DNA from: Sphingobacterium sp. B16(2022) | GTDB taxonomy: Bacteria; Bacteroidota; Bacteroidia; Sphingobacteriales; Sphingobacteriaceae | DNA length: 64,000 nt | Assembly (NCBI RefSeq): GCF_012030425.1 | Contig: NZ_JAAUVN010000001.1 | Location: 248,001-312,000 of the forward strand | Direction of reading: 5' to 3' | Shown: one piece after another, positions 53,340 through 62,289 of the stretch | Position numbering within the stretch: the stretch's first letter is position 1 | Layout: each line of letters opens with the position of its first letter | Made by a program: the position numbers and the translations under genes | Notes under the pieces: generated by a model | What the model was told of the DNA's origin: nothing | Database searches by the model: none | What the model saw: the letters and a program-made list of their open reading frames with translations, nothing else

Positions 53340-56300
53340 TTATAGGGATGATGTTTTTTTATTAGAATAATACTGACTTGTCTCATCATCAGGATCTAGA
53401 GATGGGCTACTAACTGATGTTCTGGACATGAGTGAAGAAAAGAAATGCGGTAGAAGCAGTAAAATAACAATTGTAGATGCAATAAGACCGCCAATAACAG
53501 CTCTACCGAGAGGTGCTACTTGTTCGGCGCCATCTCCAATACCTATCGCCATAGGCAACATACCGGCAAGCATGGCCGCGGCAGTCATTAATATCGGACG
53601 CAATCTTGACGAAGCAGCTAATCTTGCCGCGTTTGTAGGTTTTAAGGCCATGTTTCTTCTGTAATATTCAGCTTGATTTATGAGCAATACGGCATTGGAT
53701 ACCGATACACCAATGGACATGATAATACCCATATATGATTGTAAATTAAGAGTACTGTTCGTAAGAAATAATATAATTAAGCTCCCCGTAATCACAGCAG
53801 GAATGACTGATAGGATAATTAAAGGAACTTTAAAAGACTGGTAGTACGCAGATAACATCAAGAAAATAGCAATAATAGCTACAGCTAATCCTGTCAAAAG
53901 ATTGCCTAATGTGTCGTCAAGAAGTTGCATTGTACCTTCAGTCCATATACTAACACCACGTGGAGGTTCGCCCGCATCTTTTATAGCTTTTTTTACGACT
54001 GTAGAAGCTGTTCCCAAATCTTGATTGTAGACATTTGCTATGATCGTGACATATCGGTTAGGACCTTTGCGGTTTACTTGTGCCGGAGCGGTTACTCGGC
54101 GAACAGTAGCAATATCTTCAAGTACCGGACGGAGGTTTCCTTTCTTTAAAGGAAGCGATTTAAGCCTTTCTTCTGATGACATGATATGCTCGGGGATCTG
54201 AACCTGAACTTGAAAAACAAGCCCCGATTTCGGATCTACCCAAAGATTTTTATCTGTAAAACGGGTAGAAGAGGTGGCGGTCACTAAGCTCTTCGTAATT
54301 TCCTGCATGGTCAATCCAAACTGTCCGGCCAAGTCACGGTTAACTTCAATTTCAAGAGTAGGGTAGGCGATTGGTTCAGCAATTCGTACATCTCGTAAAT
54401 AAGGTATTTCTTTCAAATTCGATTCAATTTTCGAAGCATGTGTATTTGCTGCTTTAAGCTGTCCGGCACCAACTTTAATTTCAATGGGCGTCATAGCTCC
54501 CTGTCCCATTATTTTTTCTGTCAGTTCCATCGGTTCAAAATTGAACTTTATCTGTGGATGATTCTGAGTTATTGAAGTTCTTATTTTTTCTTTCAGGTCC
54601 TCCATAGATCCAGCATACAAATTTTGATCTACGGATACTTGCAGTACCGCTTCATGTGAAGAACTTGTGAACAGAAAAATAGGATTGATCGGGGATGTAG
54701 CAGGTTGCATGCCTACGAAAGCAGAAGTTATCGCTATGCCATCTTCAGGAAGCTGTGTTTTGATAGCATCAGTAATGGAGTTGACGATCTGTTCTGTTTT
54801 TTCGATTCTGCTTCCTTGTGGGGCTTGTATACGTAATTGGAAGTCACCACTATTTGATACAGGCATGACATCGGTTCCGACGAAATTTAATAATAAACCG
54901 ATTGTTCCCCCAGAAAGTACGATATAGAGTAAAAAAAGACCAAGTGATTTTGCGGACCACTTACGCATTCTGTAAGAATAATTTACTCTGAATTTCTCAA
55001 AAAAAGCTTTTTTTCTATTCGTTTTACTTACAATTTCCTGTTTATTTTTCATTAACCAATTCGCCAAAATAGGTACGAATGTTTGAGAGGCAATAAAGGA
55101 TGCTACCATTGCAAATGCTACAGCCATTGATAAAGGAATAAACATGTCCTTAGGAATACCGGTCATAATGAAAGCAGGAGTTAACACTGCTAAAATGCAA
55201 AGTAGAATTAAAAGCTTTGGAACAGATATTTCAAGCAACGCATCTAAAATAGCGCGCTGTTTTCCTTTTTTCATTTCCATATGTTGATGGATGTTTTCGA
55301 TCGTCACTGTAGCTTCATCGACAAGAATACCGATCGATAGGGCTAAGCCGCTTAGTGTCATGATGTTGATGGTTTGTCCAAATAGGTAAAGAACCATAAC
55401 AGCCGAGAGTATAGCGATCGGTATTGTCAGTACTACGATAAAAGCCCCCCGCGTATCTCCTAGAAATAAGAAAATCATCAATCCCGTAAAAACAGCACCG
55501 AGTATGCCTTCATGTATCAGATTAGAAAGTGAGCGCTCAATGTATTTGGATTGATCAAACTCGTAACGGACATCCACATCTTCCGGAAGTTGATTCTTTA
55601 ATTTATCCATGGAGGACTTTAAATTATTTACAGCATCTAGTGTAGAAGCATCTGCTTTTTTGATGATAGGCAGGTATACGGAGCGTTTCCCGTTGACCAA
55701 TGCATATCCCACTGTTTGATCTGCGCCATCTGACACTGAAGCGACATCTCTGACATAGATGGTACGGTTGTCAGTGGTCTTGATCGGTGTATTTAAAAAC
55801 TCCTCCGGATTTTTAGCGATTGAATTAATTGGAGCCATTAAATTTTCATCGCCTATACGGATATTTCCGGCAGGAGAAGGAATACTGCTTTTGGTGATGG
55901 CAATTGTAATGTCTTCGGCACTTAGTCCGCTGGCCTGCATCGCTTCGGGATCAATATCGACGACAATTGAACGCGCATTACCTCCAAAAGGTGCGGGTGC
56001 GGTGATCCCGGGGATTTCGACAAACATCGGTCTGATTTTGGTTAATACAAGTGTCTGTATTTCATTGATCGAGAGTTTGTCACTTTCAAAGACCAACTGA
56101 CCTACCGGTAATGAACTTCCATCAAAACGGACTACCATCGGCGGTACTGCACCAGCAGGTAGAAAGCCCATCGCTCTTGAAACTGAAGTAGATACTTCTC
56201 CGGCTACTTGTGCCATGTTGGTACCTGGATAAAAGGTAAGCTTCATCAGGCTGAGCCCCTGTACACTTTTAAAGTCTATATTTTTAACACCGCTGACAAA

Positions 56301-56516
56301 TAGGAGCACCTTCTGAAATTCATTTGCCATAAATCCGTCCATATAGGCCGGGGATAATCCGCCATAAGGCATAGCGATATACATAGCCGGTAATTCAACT
56401 TCAGGAAAGATGTCTACATTGATTTTTTTTATTGTGCTATAAGAAAAAAAGGCAATCGTAATGACCGCTACCATGATAGCAATGGGTTTCCTGAGCGCAA
56501 ATCTTATTAGATTCAT
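53340..56516 (-). CDS. RND efflux pump permease
   Basis: 1058 aa, full-length AcrB-type pump with two repeats of one plus five helices and two large periplasmic loops. ALRKPIAIMVAVITIAFFSYSTIKKINVDIFPEVELP at the start, the TM4 proton-relay region LALSIGILVDEATVTIENIHQHME (D and E in place of the usual D-D pair) and the C-terminal SVSNAVLLINQAEYYRR. It exports an unknown toxic compound or metal by proton antiport. The DE variant is seen in some Bacteroidota pumps, so it is not clearly inactivating. Confidence 0.94.
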   Translation of the reverse strand: MNLIRFALRKPIAIMVAVITIAFFSYSTIKKINVDIFPEVELPAMYIAMPYGGLSPAYMDGFMANEFQKVLLFVSGVKNIDFKSVQGLSLMKLTFYPGTNMAQVAGEVSTSVSRAMGFLPAGAVPPMVVRFDGSSLPVGQLVFESDKLSINEIQTLVLTKIRPMFVEIPGITAPAPFGGNARSIVVDIDPEAMQASGLSAEDITIAITKSSIPSPAGNIRIGDENLMAPINSIAKNPEEFLNTPIKTTDNRTIYVRDVASVSDGADQTVGYALVNGKRSVYLPIIKKADASTLDAVNNLKSSMDKLKNQLPEDVDVRYEFDQSKYIERSLSNLIHEGILGAVFTGLMIFLFLGDTRGAFIVVLTIPIAILSAVMVLYLFGQTINIMTLSGLALSIGILVDEATVTIENIHQHMEMKKGKQRAILDALLEISVPKLLILLCILAVLTPAFIMTGIPKDMFIPLSMAVAFAMVASFIASQTFVPILANWLMKNKQEIVSKTNRKKAFFEKFRVNYSYRMRKWSAKSLGLFLLYIVLSGGTIGLLLNFVGTDVMPVSNSGDFQLRIQAPQGSRIEKTEQIVNSITDAIKTQLPEDGIAITSAFVGMQPATSPINPIFLFTSSSHEAVLQVSVDQNLYAGSMEDLKEKIRTSITQNHPQIKFNFEPMELTEKIMGQGAMTPIEIKVGAGQLKAANTHASKIESNLKEIPYLRDVRIAEPIAYPTLEIEVNRDLAGQFGLTMQEITKSLVTATSSTRFTDKNLWVDPKSGLVFQVQVQIPEHIMSSEERLKSLPLKKGNLRPVLEDIATVRRVTAPAQVNRKGPNRYVTIIANVYNQDLGTASTVVKKAIKDAGEPPRGVSIWTEGTMQLLDDTLGNLLTGLAVAIIAIFLMLSAYYQSFKVPLIILSVIPAVITGSLIILFLTNSTLNLQSYMGIIMSIGVSVSNAVLLINQAEYYRRNMALKPTNAARLAASSRLRPILMTAAAMLAGMLPMAIGIGDGAEQVAPLGRAVIGGLIASTIVILLLLPHFFSSLMSRTSVSSPSLDPDDETSQYYSNKKTSSL

Positions 56517-56525
56517 ATCTATATA

Positions 56526-57914
56526 TTAAAGGTTATTAAACAGATAATCGAAATTGGCCGTTAGCTCTGACTCATATGCCAGTAACATCCAATACGAACG
56601 GGAGGCTTCGATATGATTATTCTCGGCCTGTTCAAGTAAAATGCGGATCTGTAATAATTCACTAAGCGTGATCAGTCCACTTTTATAACGGGCTAGATAC
56701 ATACCATAAGCATCTTGTGCCTGTTTAACGGCGATTTGAGATTTTTGTAACTGCTTATATTGCCAGTGGCTTTTTGTTTGAGATGCTGATAGATCTGCTT
56801 CCATCGCATCCTGATATTGCGTTTGCAATAATTTAGCGCTGTTGGCCTCTTCATTTAATCCTTTACCTTTTAATCGGTTTGTATATAAACTTGTTATATT
56901 CCATGTTATGCCTATACCGACAAGCATATTATTCGTGTTATTTCTAAAACCGTCTTGCCATGCACTTGAACTTTTACCATTGGAGTTAACACCTGTTCCT
57001 CGGTAAGCATAGCCACCTAGTAGCTTTAATGATGGCATCGCTGCTCTCTTTTGGGCTTCTCCGCTTTGCGTATAGTATTGCATCTGTTTGCCTAATGCAG
57101 CTAATATTGGATGACTGTCGTTGATGCCCTGACTAGCATTTACATCCTGACTTTCCATAGGAGCTGAAAAATGCCGAATGGATGAACTGTACATAACAGT
57201 ATCTTGATCATATAGTTCTTGGAGTTTGATATAGGAAGCATACTTATTACCGTTCCATTTATCATGCTCACCCATGGCCTGCACATAAGAAGAAGTAGCC
57301 AAAAGACTATCTGCCGCAGGTTTAAGACCCGAAGCCGCTAAACCTGAACTGATTTTACGGATATCATCTAAGCGTTCCGTATTTTTTTTAGACCATTCTA
57401 ATTTTGCATGATTATAAAGCAATGTGATGTAGCGTTCAGAAAGTACTTTTTTGAGATTTAGGATGTAAGCATCCTGTTCACTAACTTTTTTCTGAACTAG
57501 CGTTTCTGCCACTTCATTTTCTTTTTTAAGTCTACCAAAGGTGAACAATTCCCATTCAACAGTAGCCGAAGCAAAGCTATTTGCTGCTAAACTGCTTCCT
57601 TCTAATGCTCCAGGATTACCGCTTACATTAAAAAAACCGGGCTGCGGAAAGAAAGCTCCGGCACTCCCTTCATAAGTGCCATAGGTGTTTTGAAATTGTG
57701 TTTTTACTTGTGGAAGATGAGTACTTTTTACAGCTTTGGCATTTAGCTCGGCCGCATTTATAGCAATTTTTTTAACAGCTATTCCAGGGTAGTTTTCTTC
57801 CACCTGAGACCATAAACTGCCCAGTGTGTTTTCTTTTTTTTGCTGTCCGTATAAGGGTAGCACGGATGCAAGGGCAAGCCACATACATATAGCTGCCACT
57901 ATGTCTTTTATCAT
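56526..57914 (-). CDS. TolC family outer membrane efflux protein
   Basis: 462 aa with a signal peptide ending near residue 24 (ASVLPLYGQ) and two OEP repeats of long helices (EENYPGIAVKKIAINAAELNAKAVKSTHLPQVKTQFQNTYG; LYTNRLKGKGLNEEANSAKLLQTQYQDAMEADLSASQTK; YLARYKSGLITLSELLQIRILLEQAENN). It forms the outer-membrane channel of the tripartite pump. RND permease follows 9 bp downstream. Confidence 0.93.
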   Translation of the reverse strand: MIKDIVAAICMWLALASVLPLYGQQKKENTLGSLWSQVEENYPGIAVKKIAINAAELNAKAVKSTHLPQVKTQFQNTYGTYEGSAGAFFPQPGFFNVSGNPGALEGSSLAANSFASATVEWELFTFGRLKKENEVAETLVQKKVSEQDAYILNLKKVLSERYITLLYNHAKLEWSKKNTERLDDIRKISSGLAASGLKPAADSLLATSSYVQAMGEHDKWNGNKYASYIKLQELYDQDTVMYSSSIRHFSAPMESQDVNASQGINDSHPILAALGKQMQYYTQSGEAQKRAAMPSLKLLGGYAYRGTGVNSNGKSSSAWQDGFRNNTNNMLVGIGITWNITSLYTNRLKGKGLNEEANSAKLLQTQYQDAMEADLSASQTKSHWQYKQLQKSQIAVKQAQDAYGMYLARYKSGLITLSELLQIRILLEQAENNHIEASRSYWMLLAYESELTANFDYLFNNL

Positions 57915-58032
57915 AATGATATTATGTTTTTGAAAAGCCGTTGAAATAACAACAAGCTGTCTAGAATAAAATAGAAGTTTTGCCTATTGAAAAGTAATGA
58001 TCAATAGGATTATAGGAAGGTAAAAAGAAGTA

Positions 58033-58434
58033 CTAAATTTGGAGATTGCGATCTCTTATAAAAATAGGAATGGAGCCTGATAGTTTCAGATTACCATAAT
58101 TGGGGTGTACTTGTTGACTGCGGATAACAATGTTAAGCAGCAACATAAACGCAAGGGTAAATAATACAAGTGGAGTAAAATCACCAACATGAAAAGAAAC
58201 AGCTTGTGATATCTGTGTATCTGTGCTTTCACTATTGATACATTTTTCAGCTACGTTGCTGGAAAATAGATTTCCATTTTTTATCGGAGCTTTTGTTGTA
58301 TTACTTGTTATATCTGCCCAGCTTTTAATGCTACTTTTTATTGCACAGGAAGTCAACAGTACACAAAAAACCGTTGCAACGACAAATAAGATGCGTTGCG
58401 ATTTTCTTGTGATATGTAGTCTAAAGCGGTTCAT
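58033..58434 (-). CDS. Hypothetical small membrane protein at the head of the efflux operon
   Basis: 133 aa. An N-terminal hydrophobic segment with TSC (ILFVVATVFCVLLTSC) could be a signal anchor or lipobox; a second membrane helix lies at about 88-106 (TPLVLFTLAFMLLLNIVI), with a polar C-terminus ending SGSIPIFIRDRNLQI. No domain recognised. It lies 118 bp upstream of tolC in the same direction. Small proteins are common at the head of such efflux loci in Bacteroidota, but the role here is unknown. Confidence 0.6.
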   Translation of the reverse strand: MNRFRLHITRKSQRILFVVATVFCVLLTSCAIKSSIKSWADITSNTTKAPIKNGNLFSSNVAEKCINSESTDTQISQAVSFHVGDFTPLVLFTLAFMLLLNIVIRSQQVHPNYGNLKLSGSIPIFIRDRNLQI

Positions 58435-58623
58435 ATAAAGGTAAAGCTAGGGCTTTTTATGCGAGCCAGCAAATATTGGGTGGTGTTTTTTTCATATCTA
58501 ACAGTTTTGTTGCTGAAGCAGGTTTTTTCTAAAAAACAGAAAATTTAAATTTTATACTTCATTCAAGCTTATGAATAATACTTGCATTGCCAGTGAAAGT
58601 TCAAAATCACTCCTTCATGTTTT

Positions 58624-58983
58624 TTATTTTGCAAGAAGTGATAGTGCCTCCTCTAGTGTTTTTACAAAATTAACCTGTCTTCCTTTATTACTTTCATATA
58701 TGAAATCAATTATGCTTTTGGAAGTGAATTTTGAAAAATCACCTATGATAATGATTTGCATGCGGTAATTAGAAAACTTTTGCAATACCTCTCCTGCGAT
58801 TTTATTTTTGAGATCAAAAAAATCTGATATCAAATTTTTTTCGTGTACGATTACTTTAGAGAGATCCTCATAATAAAGATTTCCTATTAAATCTACGGCA
58901 TCATCTGCCGTTTTTATGACTACAGCCTCGGAAATTAATTCTGCTACTTTAATGTGATTGATCTGGTGGAACGTGAAATTCAT
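58624..58983 (-). CDS. DUF4180 domain-containing protein
   Basis: 119 aa. Signatures include AVVIKTADDAVDLIGNLYYEDLSKVIVHEKNLISDFFDLKNKIAGEVLQKFSNYRMQIIIIGDF, matching DUF4180, a small STAS-like alpha/beta family of unknown role. It is the last of three consecutive minus-strand genes (ABM, NAGS-like, DUF4180) with 36 bp after the previous stop. Confidence 0.88.
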   Translation of the reverse strand: MNFTFHQINHIKVAELISEAVVIKTADDAVDLIGNLYYEDLSKVIVHEKNLISDFFDLKNKIAGEVLQKFSNYRMQIIIIGDFSKFTSKSIIDFIYESNKGRQVNFVKTLEEALSLLAK

Positions 58984-59019
58984 TATTTATTGTTTTAGTA
59001 TTGGTATTCAAGATATGGT

Positions 59020-59358
59020 TTACAATTCTTCAATAATAGACTGCCCTAAAGATAGGTCTCCCGAAGTCCATTGCCAGCGTTCATGTAATCTTATCTTTCC
59101 ATTCGGTAAGATTTCAGGTTTAGATTTACAGATTCCAGTCATTAATTTTCCTTCTCTATTCACCTGTTGATAGCGCATATCAATTTCCCTCTGCTCATTC
59201 ACGATACTAATCAATTGACCATGGATGATTTTACCTCCATTATATTGAGCTGTTACAATAGAGTCAAGCTGTTTATAGTGGAAAACTGTTTCATGGGATG
59301 TTTCTCCATTATTGCTATTGTTTACAGCAGAAAAACGTTTGTTATTATAATTTATCAT
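59020..59358 (-). CDS. Small protein of the family labelled N-acetylglutamate synthase
   Basis: 112 aa. MINYNNKRFSAVNNSNNGETSHETVFHYKQLDSIVTAQYNGGKIIHGQLI followed by DMRYQQVNREGKLMTGICKSKPEILPNGKIRLHERWQWTSGD is characteristic of a small family sometimes named n-acetylglutamate synthase; the evidence for that activity is weak, and no GNAT fold is seen. Its start overlaps the ABM gene's stop by 4 bp, so the two are translationally coupled. Function uncertain. Confidence 0.72.
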   Translation of the reverse strand: MINYNNKRFSAVNNSNNGETSHETVFHYKQLDSIVTAQYNGGKIIHGQLISIVNEQREIDMRYQQVNREGKLMTGICKSKPEILPNGKIRLHERWQWTSGDLSLGQSIIEEL

Positions 59359-59654
59359 ATTTTTTGAGGTAAATCTTCGTAATGAAAAACTTGAGGAAAG
59401 GGATCATAATAGTCGTGAAGCAGCTCTTTCCATTTTAAATATTGCGGAGACTGGCGGAATCCAATTTCATGTGCTTCTACAGAACTCCACTCCACTAGAA
59501 GTACATACTGGTTTTCTACCTCGATACATTTTTTTAGTGAATGCCTTATATAGCCGTCAATAGTTGCAATATATTGGCTGGCTGTGATGAAATCATTTTC
59601 AAATGCAAGCTGCTTACCTGCTTTTATATGTAATATCGCTAATTCTAATATCAT
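59355..59654 (-). CDS. Antibiotic biosynthesis monooxygenase (ABM) domain protein
   Basis: 99 aa from the ATG at 59654 (MILELAILHIKAGKQLAFEND); the open frame begins 30 nt upstream but the added residues are not conserved-looking. The ABM ferredoxin-like fold is indicated by AILHIKAGKQLAFENDF, DGYIRHSLKKCIEVENQYVLLVEWSSVEAHEIGFRQSPQYLKWKELL. Such proteins include quinol monooxygenases and haem-degrading enzymes; the substrate is unknown. First gene of a three-gene operon. Confidence 0.85.
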   Translation of the reverse strand: MILELAILHIKAGKQLAFENDFITASQYIATIDGYIRHSLKKCIEVENQYVLLVEWSSVEAHEIGFRQSPQYLKWKELLHDYYDPFPQVFHYEDLPQKI

Positions 59655-59684
59655 CGGTTTGTTTAAATTATCAGTGAAAATCAA

Positions 59685-60085
59685 ATATCATTGTGAATTG
59701 TTCTTAATACAAATTGCAATAAAAACACGTTGAAGTCTTTTATTATTAATATTGCAATTTAAAAAATATTTGATAGAATAAGATATATAGGCTACTGTGA
59801 TATAGATGGAGTTTCTTTTTTGGATAGAGCGAGGGATTTGAGCCTTGTTCGTAACTCCTTGGTTTTGTTTCTTTTATAGTGCCTGGTTTTTGGGGGGCTC
59901 TAAAAGGTTTCGCTAAATCCAGTTTTCGTTTTCTACTTCTGATTTCTTATACAAAGATACGATATGAACAACATTATTTGATGTTTTAATTCTACTTTAT
60001 ACTTGTGTAGATGTTTGTATATTAATCTTTTTGCATTTGATTTTTTATATTTGGGTATACATGATTATAGTAAAAAATAGTCTTT
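59685..60085. other. Gap with a short tRNA-Ser-like fragment
   Basis: 400 bp without a convincing gene. AGAGCGAGGGATT at 59826-59838 (and GA, CC beyond) is identical to the complement of the 3' end of the tRNA-Ser at 62208-62220 and in the same orientation, possibly an attachment-site trace. A short K/R-rich minus frame covers the same bases, so chance similarity cannot be excluded. Confidence 0.3.
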
Positions 60086-60720
60086 TTAAAGATTGGCGAG
60101 AAAGTCTGTAATCGCTATGATGAAAATTTAAGACTCCGCATAATGAATGTTGTGCGAGATATTTTCCACTACGATATGTTTTATGGTGATTTTCAGCGAG
60201 CCTCTTATTCTCTTCGTAAGTAGGAATAGGGTCATCAGTAGATATAGCATCCAAAATCAGAACTGGAACCTTTAGATTTTGAAAGATGACAAGAGGATTG
60301 ATATTGATAATAGAGGAAGCGTCTTTGCTTACATTTGGACTGCCAAAGATAGCTTATGCCATATGCAAACTATCTCGCATGTGGTTAATATTTAGGTTGA
60401 CCATAATAGGTGGTTATCCATCTATTTCCCAAAGGTCGAATATAGCTGAGGATTTCAAATTGATTGGTCGTATCGCTAAGGTCGTATAGACTGCTGTAAG
60501 CTTCAAATTTGGTAGGATGATGTGAGAAATATTGCTTCTTGATTTTATTAGGAGGGGTTACCTCTTTCAGTTTTTGTTGTAGGTAGACATTTAGTATAAA
60601 CAGCTTTAATGCGTTATTTTGAGGATATATAAGCCGCATATCAAGGTCGAATTGCGCATAGATGTGTGTTTGACTTGGACTCCAAATAGGACTTTGTAGT
60701 AGATAGGGGAAAGTGAACAC
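60086..60720 (-). pseudogene. Multiply broken alpha/beta hydrolase (fragment)
   Basis: Pieces of one hydrolase run down the minus strand. Frame A (60720-60385) gives a cap-like region ending RPLGNRWITTYYGQPKY and a stop. Frame B follows with DSLHMA, TAA (60354-60356), AIFGSPNVSKDASSIININP and LKVPVLILDAISTDDPIPTYEENKRLAENHHK. After an extra A in a run near 60178-60184 the frame shifts to HIVVENISHNIHYAES, TAA (60128-60130), IFIIAITDFLANL, stop at 60086-60088. ISHNIHYAE carries the catalytic-type His and VLILDAISTDD the strand-7 acid. The nucleophile-bearing N-terminal half is absent. At least two nonsense changes and two frameshifts indicate long decay. Confidence 0.72.
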
Positions 60721-60966
60721 TTAATGATTAAGAAAGAAGTTCAATCGAACTCACTTTTTTTATATTGAAGATAGGAAATATATGAGTCATATAGTGAATT
60801 TGTTACGTTGTTTTCTGATCAATAGTTTGCTGTAAGTTAGAATTTTTCTATTTTTTTGTTAACTTGTAAGATAACGGAAGGCTTTGTGATGTATGTTTTT
60901 TTTGTTCTGATATGAGTAAAAGAAAAAGTGTATGACGGCGCTTTTCAGGATATTTAATTCTTAACT

Positions 60967-61632
60967 ATGAGGAAGTTACTGTTTTTGTTGCCTGTTTTGT
61001 TTTTTTCGATTAATGCTCAAGCACAATTAATTGAGAGATTTAGTACCAGTGAAAATAAGCTTTTAATGGAGCTTCTTTTTCTACGAGGTACTAAAATTGA
61101 TAATAATCGAATAGAGTATGATATTCACAATCGGATTAGCCGCGTTGGGGATAAACGAATAGAATATGATATCCACGATAGGGTTAGTCAAATTGGCGAT
61201 GAGCGGGTTGAATATGATATCAATGATAAAGTTCGTCAAATTGGCGATAAGCGGATTGATTATGATATCAATGGTAGAGTTCGCCAAATTGGAGATAAGT
61301 GGATTGATTATGATATCAATGGTAGAGTTCGCCAAATTGGAGATAAGCGGATTGATTATGATATCAATGATAGAGTTCGCCAAATTGGAGATAAGCGGAT
61401 TGAATATGATATCAATGATAGAGTTCGCCAAATTGGAGATAAGCGGATTTATTATGATATCAATGATAGAGTTTGTCAAATTGGGAATGAGCGGATAGAA
61501 TATGATATAAACGGAAAGGTTCGTCAAATTGGGGATAAACGGATAGAATATGATATAAACGGAAAGGTTCGTCAAATTGAAACCGACTACTTGCTCCTTT
61601 ATAAAATGATTGAAAATTATAATGGAAAGTAA
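60967..61632 (+). CDS. Secreted 16-residue tandem-repeat protein
   Basis: 221 aa. A signal peptide ends near residue 20 (FFSINAQA/QLIE). After a short leader (ERFSTSENKLLMELLFLRG) come about ten repeats of 16 residues, consensus VRQIGDKRIDYDINGR, ending in a short tail. The alternating pattern and G-D turns suggest a beta-solenoid or RHS/YD-like strand stack (inference). No cysteines in most repeats; no enzymatic motif. It is alone between a decayed hydrolase and a strong terminator. Function is unknown; a surface or periplasmic structural or binding role fits the signal peptide. Confidence 0.8.
   Translation: MRKLLFLLPVLFFSINAQAQLIERFSTSENKLLMELLFLRGTKIDNNRIEYDIHNRISRVGDKRIEYDIHDRVSQIGDERVEYDINDKVRQIGDKRIDYDINGRVRQIGDKWIDYDINGRVRQIGDKRIDYDINDRVRQIGDKRIEYDINDRVRQIGDKRIYYDINDRVCQIGNERIEYDINGKVRQIGDKRIEYDINGKVRQIETDYLLLYKMIENYNGK
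61093..61584 (+). repeat. 48-bp tandem repeats within the secreted repeat gene
   Basis: About ten in-frame 48-bp units; the middle ones (61240-61480) are nearly identical (for example AGAGTTCGCCAAATTGGAGA recurs), the outer ones more diverged. This implies recent expansion by slippage or unequal recombination, which keeps the frame. Confidence 0.85.
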
Positions 61633-61662
61633 ATTTTTTTGAAACTGTCTCATGAAGTATGT

Positions 61663-61714
61663 AAGTATATAAAAAATGTGGAGTTCACTCGGTCTCCGCA
61701 TTTTTTATATACTT
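61663..61714. terminator. Strong bidirectional terminator-like hairpin
   Basis: Arms 61663-61683 and 61694-61714 are 21-bp inverted repeats with one G-U type mismatch and a 10-nt loop (TTCACTCGGT). A-rich and T-rich ends make it bidirectional, 30 bp after the repeat gene. Confidence 0.85.
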
Positions 61715-62055
61715 AAATTCATAACACCATGATTGTGTTAGCTTGTTTTTAACGGTGTCGAGGTAGCTATTTATTGAACGGGCTTCTTCGGTGGGACCCT
61801 TCATTTTCATCGTTTTGGTCCCACTTGGATGGTGTGATGAATTTCTTAGTCGAGAATTCGGTTCGTTTGCCTTGGATGGTTATCCGGACATAAATGGGAT
61901 GCAGTCACGCGCATATATATAAACGGAAACTTGACTGCTCATTGTGGTGGTGTTTTATTTCAATATTCAATTTATTCTATTGGATATAAACTGTCAAGAT
62001 GTTCAACGACTGGTCATGTAATGCCTTTATTCAGTGCTCATCTAGCGGTTCATTT

Positions 62056-62103
62056 TAGCGAGACTCTAGCTAACATATTTTAGGGTCTCGCTAGGGTCTC
62101 GCT
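62056..62103. repeat. Inverted and direct repeats of TAGCGAGAC / GTCTCGCTA
   Basis: TAGCGAGAC (62056-62064) is inverted at 62085-62093 as GTCTCGCTA, and GGGTCTCGCT occurs twice in a row (62083-62092, 62094-62103). Likely a small structured or recombination-derived element. The rest of the interval 61715-62147 has no gene that I can support. Confidence 0.45.
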
Positions 62104-62147
62104 GGAAATGAGAGGTATTGAAATAAACGATATGTACGTATAAAAGA

Positions 62148-62181
62148 AAAACCCTACAAATTGTACAATTTGTAGGGTTTT
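62148..62181. terminator. Perfect 34-bp palindrome downstream of tRNA-Ser
   Basis: AAAACCCTACAAATTGT and its exact complement ACAATTTGTAGGGTTTT meet with no loop. It lies 24 bp past the 3' end of the minus-strand tRNA-Ser and can act as a terminator both ways. Confidence 0.8.
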
Positions 62182-62204
62182 GATACTTTCTCCTTGTTAG
62201 GATG

Positions 62205-62289
62205 CGGAGAGCGAGGGATTCGAACCCCCGGACCTATGACAGTCAACAGTTTTCAAGACTGCCGCATTCGACCACTCTGCCAGCTCTCC
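62205..62289 (-). tRNA. tRNA-Ser (anticodon UGA)
   Basis: Minus-strand cloverleaf: acceptor GGAGAGC / GCTCTCC, D arm TGGCAGAGTGG, anticodon loop CTTGAAA with anticodon TGA, long variable arm (TTGACTGTCATAGGTC region), T arm GGGGGTTCGAATCCCTC. CCA is not encoded (CAT follows the discriminator). A short near-copy of its 3' end lies at 59826-59844. Confidence 0.96.

Noticed and set aside
59020..59358. True N-acetylglutamate synthase
   Set aside because: Only the family label suggests it; there is no acetyltransferase fold or arginine gene nearby.
60286..60489. 67-aa plus-strand frame
   Set aside because: It lies antisense to the hydrolase pseudogene, whose frames match a known fold.
61093..61584. 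CRISPR array
   Set aside because: The 48-bp repeats are contiguous and in-frame with no variable spacers.
61081..61701. 206-aa minus-strand frame opposite the repeat protein gene
   Set aside because: It is the complement of the 48-bp repeats; the plus frame has a signal peptide and sensible start.
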